Part shown: one piece after another, positions 54,203 to 64,000 of the stretch
How the letters are laid out: each line of letters begins with the position of its first letter
How positions within the stretch are numbered: the first letter of the stretch is position 1
Origin: Favolaschia claudopus
Taxonomy: Eukaryota > Basidiomycota > Agaricomycetes > Agaricales > Mycenaceae
NCBI GenBank assembly: GCA_037176885.1
Contig: JAWWNJ010000071.1
Location: 310,001-374,000 of the forward strand
Direction: 5' to 3'
Length of the DNA stretch: 64,000 nt
Program-made: the position numbers and the translations under genes
Notes under the pieces: generated by a model
What the model was told of the DNA's origin: nothing
Databases searched by the model: none
What the model saw: only the letters and a program-made list of their open reading frames with translations

Positions 54203-54756
54203 AGATCTGGTGCAGTTTAACCGCGGACCTTGCGCTCGGTGACATCGGTCACAAACATAACACTAGTAACACGCTGTGACCCATTAAAACCGGTGAACTC
54301 TAGCAGCGCTTCAAGATGCGAGAAGTCATCAGCAAATTGCACGATGCAAATCCTTCTTTCAAAGAATGTCTCCTCCTATTTTTTCATGCAAATTCAGCTC
54401 AGTTTGAGTGATAAACCATTGAAATTTTCACTGAAGAGGACATCTGGGGCAATTTCTTTTTGTGAAGAATGAAGTATGGATACTTACAAGCTAACGGCCA
54501 TATAATTGCGCGTAAAGAATGCCTTGGAGGCCCAAGCAAGCAGGAAAGCACAATGTCACACTTTGGCGGGGAACAATGACAGCGTGACATCGAGCGCAAG
54601 GTCCACGGTTAAAGTGCACCAGACGTTATAGAGCAGCAACCGCGATCAAAATTTTCCATCATTCTGCCTCGCCGTCATTTCAACATCTCAACATTGCCCT
54701 TTTTGGTAGTGGTGCGCTCGCAGAGCGCGAGCGGTTGCTGCTCTATAACGTCTGGG
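54203..54756. repeat. Composite of nested inverted repeats
   Basis: 54206-54246 and about 54580-54624 are inverted repeats sharing TCTGGTGCA and GGACCTTGCGCTCG. The right end, containing GCTGCTCTATAACGTCTGG, recurs in the opposite orientation at about 54733-54752. A small TIR element inserted beside a copy of its own end, or a partial inverted duplication, would explain this. No TSD was found. Confidence 0.5.
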
Positions 54757-55043
54757 TTCGAGACTAAGAGACATCAAGCGGGAGGAGGAGAAAGGCAGAC
54801 ACTTGTCTACATTCCGCCGCTGATGTGACACCTGACTCAAGAGGAAATTTGACGGGGGCAGTGCTTGACCGCCGTTTTTTTGATGGTTATCACGAGCTTT
54901 CGAGGCGCAAACCAGTTCAGCACATAGCAAGCCCTTTGAAGAGGTGAACAGGTAATTAAGTATTCACAGTGTAACAAAACTACTATGCTCTACAAAATAC
55001 AGTGTTCAGGATTGAGTAATTGGTTAGGCCAGAGCATTGATGC

Positions 55044-55646
55044 TAGTGATGTCAAGGTTTGGTTCAGTTCAGGTTCGGGGCTCTTTTCTGTGAACCCCGA
55101 ACCTGAACGCGCGTTCAGGTTCAGTTCAGCGTTCGAACGTGTTCGAACCTTTCCCAACTCGGCAACTTCCGGGGTTGAAAAAGTATGCCCCAGAAACATA
55201 TCTGAGGCTTCCCTCTCACACCTGGTATGTCCCGAAGTTTAGTTCTCCACTGCCTGCCCTTTCGTGACAATAAACAGCCCAAATATGTGTGAGGGAAACA
55301 TCGGCCGAATACTTAGACCTCACTGATGCGCCATCAATGGACTTCCATTTGACCCACAACGTCGAAGGTGAAACTGATTGCCAACATCGCTGTGGCAAGG
55401 TATGTATCCTTCGGATCAACGCTGTGAGGCGAGAATTTCGGGTCAAATTGACAATTTGATGCAATATTGATGGGCTTTTGCGTTCGGCGTTCGAACACGT
55501 TCTGAACGCAGTGCTCATTGCCCGAACCTGAACCTCAATTTTGCATTTGGTTCAGGGAAATTCTGAACCCTGAACCTGAACACAGTTTTCAGTCCAGTTT
55601 CGGTTCAGGTTCGAACCGATTTCTGGACTGAACCTTGACATCACTA
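55044..55646. mobile_element. hAT-type MITE 2, 603 bp, 8-bp TSD
   Basis: The terminal inverted repeats begin TAGTGATGTCAAGGTT (16 bp identical) and are flanked by the 8-bp direct repeat ATTGATGC at 55036-55043 and 55647-55654, typical of hAT. Subterminal regions are arrays of GGTTCAG/GAACCTGAAC words and GTTCGAAC palindromes on both sides. The interior has no transposase. Confidence 0.9.
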
Positions 55647-55654
55647 ATTGATGC

Positions 55655-56371
55655 GGGATGCGGAAGGGTCCAACAGATAAGTCAAGCATTGATATGAATC
55701 CGGGTGAGGGAAGGTGGATAGGAAACATAGGATCGAAAGGACTCCAGGAGGAGAGCGAGCTGGGATGAAGTCCGCATTGCTCCAGCAGCATTGATGGCTA
55801 GGCAAGCCAAAGCGAGAATGGGAACTGCTAAAGCGTCCTGGGAAGAAGTCGGAAATTCGTATGAATCCGTATGTGGGGGGTAGATTGGCAGGGTGTTGTG
55901 CATGGGCATAACATCTTGCTTTCATCTTCCTCCCTCTTGCTTCCCTCTGTGTCAAATACGCACATGTGCTTACCCAGAAACTCACAGAAAAAGAAGGTAT
56001 ACCAACTGAATGGTGTTGCTCTTGTGGGCAAGGAGACACAGGACGACTTGAATGTGGTGGCAATTTGGGGGTACTTTGGCTCTCCTGTTGTCAAGGAGCT
56101 GGAGATGTTTTGGTAATGTGTCTTTCTATCATCTTTCAATTGATGAGATAGTACAAGTTGTTTATCACTACGTATGGGTATGCTTTTATAAGGATATAAA
56201 TACAAGGAATACAACATGAAGTTAACAAAGCAAAGCCAAAGCACTGTCACTACAATCGAAGCTCATATGGTAAAACCCAAGATGAGCTGTAAAACTGACT
56301 GACCCTGGAAGTCTAAAGTATAAGCATTTACTCAATCAAATGAATATATATGGTCCTACCCTCAACTTGAT
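55655..56371. other. Intergenic region, 3' flank of NLR-like gene 2
   Basis: No gene is supported. From about 56195 the sequence is homologous to 4455-4627 downstream of the paralogous gene. At 56170-56195 it carries a 20-bp word found in reverse in the 389-bp tandem repeat. Confidence 0.5.
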
Positions 56372-59300
56372 CTAATCCACATCTTCCAACACTGGATCTA
56401 GGCTGCTCAGCTTCATTTTCTCAATCATCAACAGAAGAGGAGGTTTTGACGGAAGGTGTGGGGGAGAAGGTGAGATTTGAAGAGCAGTTTTTTTGTGTTT
56501 AATTTGTTTTACAGCTCGCCTCAGTGCCTCTGCTTCGGAGTAACGTGCTTGCTGCTCAAAAACATGTGCAAGGTTGTTCATGCTTTTCAAAGTGTGAGGA
56601 TGCTCCTCACCCAGCAGCCTTTTCTTACTCTCAAGCACTGTGATATTAAGACCCTCAGCCTCGCTCCATCGGCCTTGGTCGTTGTAGGCACATGCAAGGT
56701 TGTTCATGCTAAGCAAAGTGTCAGGATGCTCTTCTCCCAGAAGCCGCTTTCTTGCCTCAAGGACTGTGACTCTAAGCTCCTCAGCATCGCTCCATTGTCC
56801 TTGGTGGTGGTAAGTGCTTGCAAGGTTGTTCATGCTAGTCAAAGTGGCTGGATGCTCTTCTCCCAGAAGCCGCTTTCTTGCCTCAAGCACCTTGATGTGG
56901 AGCTCCTCAGCATCCTTCCATTGACCTTGGTCACTGTAACTGTGTGCAAGGTTGTTCATGCTAAGCAAAGTTTCAGGATGCTCTTCTCCCAGAAGCCGCT
57001 TTCTTGCCTCAAGCACTCTGATCTGGAGCTCCCCAGCATCGCTCCATTGTCCTTGGTGGTGGTAAGTGCTTGCAAGGTTGTTCATGCTAGTCAAAGTGGC
57101 TGGATGCTCTTCTCCCAGAAGCCGCTTTCTTGCCTCAAGCACCTTGATGTGGAGCTCCTCAGCATCCTTCCATTGACCTTGGTCACTGTAACTGTGTGCA
57201 AGGTTGTTCATGCTAAGCAAAGTGTCAGGATGCTCTTCTCCCAGAAGCCTTTTTCTTGCCTCAAGCACTGCAACCTCAAGCTCCTCAGCATTACTCCACT
57301 GACCTTGGTCACTGTAACTGCGTGCAAGGTTGCTCATGCTACTCAGAGTGGCTGGATGATCTTCTCCCAGAAGCCGCTTTCTTGCTTCAAGCACCTTGAT
57401 GTGGAGCTCCTCGGCATCCTTCCATTGACCTTGGTCACTGTAACTGTGTGCAAGGTTGTTCATGCTAAGCAAAGTGTCAGGATGCTCCTCTCCCAGAAGC
57501 CTTTTTCTTGCCTCAAGCACTGCAACCTCAAGCTCCTCAGCATCACTCCATCGACCTTGGTCACTGTAAGTGCCTGCAAGGTTGCTCATGCTATTCAGAG
57601 TGTCTGGATGCTCTTCTCCCAGAAGCCTTTTGCTTGTCTCAAGCACTGCAACCCTGAGCGCTGCAGCATCAGTCCATTGGCCTTGGTCATTGTAAGTGCC
57701 TGCCAGGTTGCTCATGCTAAGCAAAGTGTCTGGATGTTCGGCTCCCAGAAGCTGCTTTATTGTCTCAAACACCTTAACATCGAGTTCCTCAGCATCACTC
57801 CATCGGCCTTGGTTACTGTAACTGCGTGCAAGGTTGCTCATGCTACTCAGAGTGGCTGGATGCTCTTCTCCCAGAAGCCTTTTGCTTGCCTCAAACACTG
57901 CAACTCTAAGTGCTGCAGCATCACTCCATTGCCCTTGGTTGCTGTAAGTGCTTGCAAGGTTGTTCATGCTAAGCAAAGTGTCTGGATGCTCTTCTCCCAG
58001 AAGCCTCTTTCTTGCCTCAAGCACTGCGACTCTCAGCTCCTGAGCATCACTCCATCGACCTTGGTTACTGTAACTGCGTGCAAGGTTGCTCATGCTAAGC
58101 AAAGTGTCAGGATGCTCCTCTCCCAGAAGCCTTTTTCTTGCCTCAAGCACTGCAACCTCAAGCTCCTCAGCATCACTCCATCGACCTTGGTCACTGTAAG
58201 TGCCTGCAAGGTTGCTCATGCTATTCAGAGTGTCTGGATGCTCTTCTCCCAGAAGCCTTTTGCTTGTCTCAAGCACTGCAACCCTGAGCGCTGCAGCATC
58301 AGTCCATTGGCCTTGGTCATTGTAAGTGCCTGCCAGGTTGCTCATGCTAAGCAAAGTGTCTGGATGTTCGGCTCCCAGAAGCTGCTTTATTGTCTCAAAC
58401 ACCTTAACATCGAGTTCCTCAGCATCACTCCATCGGCCTTGGTTACTGTAACTGCGTGCAAGGTTGCTCATGCTACTCAGAGTGGCTGGATGCTCTTCTC
58501 CCAGAAGCCTTTTGCTTGCCTCAAACACTGCAACTCTAAGTGCTGCAGCATCACTCCATTGCCCTTGGTTGCTGTAAGTGCTTGCAAGGTTGTTCATGCT
58601 AAGCAAAGTGTCTGGATGCTCTTCTCCCAGAAGCCTCTTTCTTGCCTCAAGCACTGCGACTCTCAGCTCCTGAGCATCACTCCATCGACCTTGGTGCGAG
58701 TAGGTACATGCAAGGTTGCTCATGCCACTCAAAGTCGCTGGATGGTCTTCTCCTAGAAGCCTTTTTCTTGTCTCAAACACCTTAACATCGAGTTCCTCAG
58801 CTTCACTCCATCGGCCTTGGTTACTGTAACTGCGTGCAAGGTTGCTCATGCTACTCAGAGTGTCTGGATGCTCTTCTCCCAGAAGCCTTTTTCTTGTCTC
58901 AAGCACTGTACTATATAGTAACTCTGAATCACTCCACCGACCTTGCCGCGCAGCAATATATGCCAACCATACACCGATCTGGAGATCCATGGGGTTTCGG
59001 AAGAAATGTGACAGTCTCGTCATATGATGCAACAATGTAGTTATATGTTTGGGGTCTTCTGTATTGAAATAACATGACATGGCAATTATTGCCAGTGCAC
59101 ATGTCTGGATGAAGCCCATGTTTTGTTTGGTGGTATCATTACTCCATTGCTGAACAAGGGGATGAACACTGAAAGACTGATTGTGCAAATTTTGTTCAAT
59201 TAAAGAGTATGCCTGAAGCTCTCCAACTATATTGCTGAAGACCAAGGCATCCCACGTTCGATTACTGCCCCCAAGTTGAGCCAAGACCTGATTCACTTGT

Positions 59301-60558
59301 GCCTGGAAATCACTGTCATCCATCCGTAGTTCTGATAGAGAAGCCTTTTCAAAAATTTCCTTTGTAATCCCCTCGTGATGCAACTGAGAGAAAATTTGCA
59401 ATAGCAATTTTGCTGCTGGGTTGAGTTTGTTATAACTCAGATCCCAGGTTGCATAAACAGGTGTGTTATATTGGCTCTGGCCTTGGATGTCATTTCGCTT
59501 CAATAGCCTGTCACGAGACACTTTGTAGAGTGCTAGATAGCCTTCGAAATCTCCTTGAGCATTGATATATCCTCCTGCCTGTGAGACAGCAAGAGGAAAG
59601 CAGTGGAGTTCCTATACTGTCTTTCAGTTGTTAAAATTGTCAGTTATTGTTTGAAACACCTTAACAATAGCTGTAGCCAGTTCTTTCTTGTTGTCTCCAA
59701 CAGCTTTCCGACCAGCTAGCTTTAGAAGTAATTCTGTTGCATCACCAAGTTCCATGTTTGACACTTGAGTGGCAGTTCCATGGATGCAGAGTGCAGGATT
59801 TCGGGTGGTAATCAGTATATTTCCAAATCTGCATTGAGGGAAGAATTTAGCAAGATCCAATGTTATGTCATCAGCATTGTCAAAGACAATTAACCATTGT
59901 GTATGATCAGTGCTAGCAAGCCAAAGTAAAGCTGCCTCTGCAGTCTCCACAGTTTCTGGACCAAGCAATTGCAAGTCTGTTTCGGCTGTCTGTTTGTTGG
60001 TAGCATCAATATAGATTACTTCAGTAAATCTTCATAACATATGAGGTAATCTGACATCTACAAATGAATTATCACACACTGTTCTTTCTCTTGAGCTTCT
60101 TCCACAAATTTGAAGGCCAATTGACTTTTTCCAGAGCCCCCCAACCCATGCAAGACAAAGACAAGCCTAGTTCTTTGGTCTCCATCAAAGAATTGATGAA
60201 TCTCTTGAAGATTCTCTTGACGCCCTGTGAAAGTTGGGACTGCAAGAGGACATGGTTTCCGTTGCTTGGGTTTCGCTTTGCTAATCAACACCTGAGTTGC
60301 TACAGCTACTTGATGTATCAAAACTTATTCTTTCCAGTGAAATTTGGAAAGCTTACTATCAGGGACATTCCAATGGCTTGGACCATGAAGATGGAATTGT
60401 GGTCCCTGACCGCTACCTCCAACCCCCCCACTACTACTGCCACTTCCACCTCCAGAGCCACCAATCCCACCTATAGAAAATTCAAAAACCAAAAGAGGAC
60501 TAGGGCTATATTTCATACCATAGATAGCTCCAATAGTCATACTTTGTCCAGAGTCCAT
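56372..60558 (-). CDS. NLR-like protein 2: Gly-rich N-terminus, NB-ARC, 19 kinesin-light-chain-type TPRs
   Basis: The exons are 60558-60357, 60308-60080, 60029-59660 and 59611-56372, giving 1346 aa; intron positions and phases equal those of the gene at 4628-7810. An ATG at 60597 would add 13 residues. The leader is Gly/Ser-rich (GGIGGSGGGSGSSSGGVGG). NB-ARC has GLGGSGKSQ (Walker A), LIVFDNADD (kinase 2) and GNILITTR. It is followed by 19 units of 42 residues of the LLGEEHPDTLxSMxNLA type. Units 3-6 are identical to units 8-11. By analogy with fungal NLRs it should be a cytoplasmic signalling ATPase whose repeats recognise a ligand; that is inferred. Gene, introns and both flanks are paralogous to the first NLR-like gene. 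Confidence 0.9.
57460..58695. repeat. Recent 630-bp-period duplication inside the TPR array
   Basis: 57460-58065 and 58090-58695 appear identical over about 606 bp at an offset of exactly five 126-bp TPR units. Neighbouring units differ at many positions, so this block was copied recently by unequal exchange or gene conversion, adding five repeats in frame. Confidence 0.85.
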
Positions 60559-62826
60559 TTCTTGTGTGTGTATTTGTTCAATGGATGGGAGGAGCAAGCC
60601 TTGGGTCAGTGGGAGTCAGAAGCAAGTGCTGTGTGCCTTGTGTAGCATGTCCAACGTGTTTTATTGGACTCGCGCACAGCCGGTACAAAACAAGATCAAG
60701 CTCAGATGCAGTGCATTGTGATTTGATGCAAACTTGAAAATTTTGACACATCTTCTCCTCAAGTACATCCCTCCCATTCTAAAGTATGTGCATTGTGAGG
60801 ATGATATTCAGTAGGGCTCTCCAGGCATCCCTGGTACCGTGGACCTGGAAAACACTGCATAGCTAGGCTTTCCGCTAAGTATTGAAGCATCTCCGGGCTA
60901 GTCTCTCGTAGACAGACACTCTATAAATTGTCTCGTACCTCACCATATATAGAGTCTGTTATTTACCGCAGGGGTGAAACCGGAGTATGATCTTATTATA
61001 TAATCTGTCAAAGCTCGGCAAAGCCCGAAAATGGCCTTTGTGCACATTGAATTCGGAATTTGGCAACAAACTAAGCAATAGGTTCCAGATATCAGTGAGA
61101 TGAGCTGGGAATAGCTTTAAATCTCTTCATGGATGGTGTGGCTGGCATGAGATGATTGTCCTGAAACTCAGGTCAGTGGTTTTCAGCTGATCGGCCGAAA
61201 CTGCGTATTGCGAGGTCTGAGTTTTTGCTCTCTACTTTTGCGCTAGCAAACAATCTATGTAAATAGAGCTTCAGATACTACTTTTTAAGAAGAGATGTGT
61301 CAAAAAATTTTATGAGAAGCACGTTGCCTGGTGGCGATTTTCGCGACTCGAAATCTGATTAACTAAGAATAAGATTATGTAATAAGAGAGCACTCCCGTC
61401 GGACCCTCACGGTAACTATAAGATTATCTCCGGGCTAAGTAGCAGTTGTGTTGGGAGTTCATTCTCATTCTCACAATTTCTCAGAAGCAATGTCTCAAAG
61501 TTCGCCCGGCCAACGCGCGCTCCACGCGCTTGGCCGGCTCAGATTGAGACCACCATTGAGGACTCATGTTTGAAAGTCAATTGATGGAGCTCTGTTTTTG
61601 CCCCACCCGCGATAGCACAATTCCACACTGCTTAAATTTCGTTGGAAAGAGATAAAAAATATTATTACATTATACTTCATTTGTTCAGAACTTGATCTGA
61701 GCCCCCAGTGGCCCAGCCTACGAGGCTCGTCAAGTTGCACCTGTTCACGAGAGTGGTGTTTTTCAAGCACAAAGAGTGAGCATGCCAGTGAGTAGTTGCC
61801 TCTTGGGTTCCGCTTTCGATAGATTGTTGTTGCTTTATAAATTATCAGGCTGGCGCTCACAGACAGCTTGCAATTCGTGTTGCAGGGGCCCTGGCTGCCT
61901 GGCGTTGGATGATTATCGTCGTTGTTGGGAGCAGGGAATCTGTGATGTGAGAATTCATCAGATGCATTATATAACCCATGATTTAGGCCACGAAAAATGT
62001 AACATTCATTCTGTTTGGAGACCTGGACCTAGAACGGTACCAGGAACTAGTGAGGTAGGGTAAATGTGATAGTACATATAGTGTAAGACAGGTGGCGAAT
62101 ACTAGATAGAGTGAGGTAGAATGTAAGGATGGAAGGATAAAATACAAGCCTGTAGACATGCGGGAAGGGGGGAGAAGGCAAAAGTCATGTTAATTGTATG
62201 CATGGGGATGAGATACGACACGGCCATACCGTATGATGTGGCAGGACATTGATGAAGAGGGCAGACAGCATCCACAAGCAAAGCCGCGAGTCATGTACTT
62301 ACTCTTGAACAGGGAACGAAGTGGTTGTGTCTGACAGAAGGTGTGTATATGTAACTGAATTGGAAGTCGAGAGCGTTTGGCAGTGAAGGAGGGGGTGGGT
62401 ACAGCACCATCAACAGTTTTGACTGAGTTTGAATTCGGAATGACGGAGTGTATAGGTCATAGAGCACTTTGGAGTGGGAGATAATTGATAACCTCGGAGA
62501 CAAGATAGACCGAGAGACAGGATAGAGAAGGGTCGATCGAGGAAAGGGGGAAGTTAGACATGGGGTTCGCGCAGAGAGACAGGGGATGTTCGGAGCATAA
62601 GGGATCCACAATACATAACATTTATTGGACGACTTGAGCCTTGCGGTCGAGGTGGAGAAGCATTTTGTCGGTGGCAATCTCTTCGTCAAATCGGTAAGGC
62701 TGAAACCACGCTCGAGCGGGCCTAGGAGTGCAAGATCATCCTGGTTCGAATGAGAAAAGGCAACGACTCGGGGTCCTATGGTAGAATGGTCCGAGTAAGT
62801 TGTAGACATCCAGAGAGGAATAATAA
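60559..62826. other. Upstream region of NLR-like gene 2
   Basis: Blocks at about 60670-60760, 62195-62280 and 62730-62800 match sequences around gene 1 (7885-7970, 8200-8290, 44243-44310). The stretch between, about 60800-62000, is absent there. Near 61505-61542 is a GC-rich hairpin (CCGGCCAA...TTGGCCGG). No gene is supported. Confidence 0.5.
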
Positions 62827-63545
62827 CACAGGCGGCACGCCTCATGGTTTACATCAAAATAATCCGCCGTGGTTTATACGCCATTTATACGCCGTTTATA
62901 CGCCGTTTACTGCTTCCCTTTGTCATGATTAGGCGCCGAGAATATGATATCATTGATGAGACCAGTGCTCTTTTGGTGTTCTTCGAGTTATGTTTTGAAT
63001 CCGCCATAATTGATTCTGGTGTTTCTTCAACTGATCTTGAATGGAAGATATAGTGGAGTCAGGTAACAGGTTCAGGAGGAGATGCGAGAATTCAAAATTG
63101 CCCAATATACCAGTCAAAATGTATGGTGGCATGTATTTGCATATCACACCCTCGGTGTTTGCTTGGTGTAATGTGGGAGGTTTCCACTCGTAAACCTCCC
63201 AGAATGTTGGGAAACCTACCAGCATTCTCAAATTTTGAGGTGGAACACACCAGCAATGCTGGACTGACCAGTCCTGCACATTTCTAACGGGAGTCCAGCT
63301 GTAGTTTGAATTTTGGCCTTGCTTAATCAACTGATGTATTCAGAATGCAGATAGTAAGCACTCAGGAGGCATAAAAACACCCAATTTTTGTGTATAACCG
63401 GCCAAATGGATGTCACGGCAAATCAGCAACAGGACCATCAATGATGTCATATCCCCGGCGCCTAATTGTGACAAAGGGAAGCAGTAAATGGCGTATAAAC
63501 CACGGCGGATTATATCAAAATAAACCATGAGGCCTGCCGCCTGTG
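62827..63545. mobile_element. CACTA-like MITE, 719 bp, TSD TAA
   Basis: The inverted ends start CACAGGCGGCA and extend for about 100 bp (CCTCATGGTTTA, then ATCCGCCGTGGTTTATACG and CTTCCCTTTGTCA), flanked by TAA at 62824-62826 and 63546-63548. A CAC terminus and 3-bp TSD fit CACTA/CMC elements. The left arm has two extra copies of an 11-bp unit (GTTTATACGCC). There is no transposase. Confidence 0.75.
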
Positions 63546-63605
63546 TAACAAAGCCAGCGAGAAGACACATAGCAAGGCTCTCCATTCAATAGATGCGAGG
63601 TCGGG

Positions 63606-63790
63606 ACACCAAGATTTGGCGACTGTGAAGTGGTTTCGATTCAAGTTACTCCCAGAGTGAAAGACCCTAAAAGTGCTGAGACGATGACATGGAGGAAACA
63701 GAGAAAGACAAACCCTAACCCTACTCCTAACATCTCTCGTCTCCTCAACAACGTCAATCAACCTCAAACATCGATTCGACGGATAGCAAC
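63606..63790 (+). repeat. Promoter-like repeat with telobox (partner 45270-45450)
   Basis: This stretch aligns with 45270-45450: CCAAGATTTG, GTGGTTTC, TACTCCC, then GAGACGA and the telobox AAACCCTAACCCTAC at 63710-63724, then CCTCAACAACGTC. It is diverged but collinear. It could be a duplicated promoter and first exon. Nothing could be identified from 63791 to 64000. Confidence 0.6.
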
Positions 63791-64000
63791 CCAAGTGTTG
63801 GCTGTTGGCGGCCGTCGGTTGATGATGTGAGTCAGTGCCGGCACTGAATTCCACTGAGCATCCGCTGAGCGGCATTCAATACGGCAGAGTCCAGTGGGAA
63901 ACAATGGAAATTGGTGGGTTCGGAGCCCAGAAGAAAGCTTGAATTAAGCCAGAAAATCGAATTCGTTCTCTATTATCATCCAGAGATTACATGTAACAAT

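Noticed and set aside
54705..54775. tRNA or tRNA-derived SINE head (TGGTAGTGG and GGTTCGAGAC look like A and B boxes)
   Set aside because: No cloverleaf can be drawn: the T-arm does not form 5 bp around a 7-base loop and no acceptor stem pairs. The same holds for GGGTTCGAGTC near 45252.
56477..58756. 759-codon open frame on the plus strand
   Set aside because: It lies antisense to the 126-bp TPR repeat of the NLR-like gene. One stop-free antisense unit copied 19 times gives a long artefactual frame. The sense strand has the NB-ARC/TPR protein.

Overview
The window looks like a nuclear contig of a basidiomycete (agaricomycete-type) fungus. The genes I can model have many short introns (about 43-76 bp, mostly GTRNGT...YAG with CTAAC/CTGAC-like branch points). 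There are TPR-type NLR-like genes and Ty3/gypsy retrotransposons with agaricomycete-like pol proteins, and no bacterial signals. More than half of the window is mobile DNA. Everything here was read by eye without database searches.

Layout. 1-4627: diverged repeats, a 389-bp tandem duplication, an AIF-like oxidoreductase pseudogene (minus), a 660-bp hAT-type MITE with an 8-bp target duplication (TSD), and a truncated second MITE. 4628-7810: a four-exon NB-ARC/TPR gene (minus). 8705-44233: a MITE of about 735 bp split by a giant Ty3/gypsy retrotransposon (outer element, 8950-43739), whose gag is itself split by a second one (inner element, 12213-26266). 44234-56371: short inverted-repeat elements, a 1.66-kb TIR element with alternating CG tracts, a second hAT MITE and large stretches where I can name no gene. 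56372-60558: a paralogous NB-ARC/TPR gene with 19 TPR units, five of them freshly duplicated. 60559-64000: its diverged upstream region, a CACTA-like MITE and a promoter-like repeat.

The most interesting content is in the nested retrotransposons. Both carry, between pol and the 3' LTR and on the strand opposite to gag-pol, a block of intron-containing accessory genes. I could splice four of them on paper into clean frames: 541, 422 and 207 aa in the inner element and 141 aa in the outer. A fifth, of 940 aa in the outer element, becomes clean once a small insertion is ignored. Several encode a cysteine array with GAL4-type Zn(II)2Cys6 spacing (CX2CX6-8CX8CX2CX6-8C), often with a conserved WG before the fourth cysteine. 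The inner element is also studded with about 40 copies of CCGCGG, the core of the site bound by the yeast Zn2Cys6 regulators Pdr1/Pdr3, including inside pol at synonymous positions and next to the LTR TATA box. The outer element has its own over-represented word, AGCGGG/CCCGCT. My hypothesis is that these retrotransposons encode DNA-binding proteins from antisense genes that recognise a family-specific motif spread through the element, for self-regulation, anti-silencing or targeting, similar in logic to the VANC proteins of plant VANDAL transposons.

Other retrotransposon biology: the inner element has lost gag and protease (its PBS is followed almost directly by RT) and so probably depends on another element. 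The outer element appears to make gag, pro and pol through two -1 frameshift sites, and its pol has one further single-base frameshift. Both elements have 4-bp palindromic TSDs, and removing the inner element with one TSD copy restores the outer gag frame.
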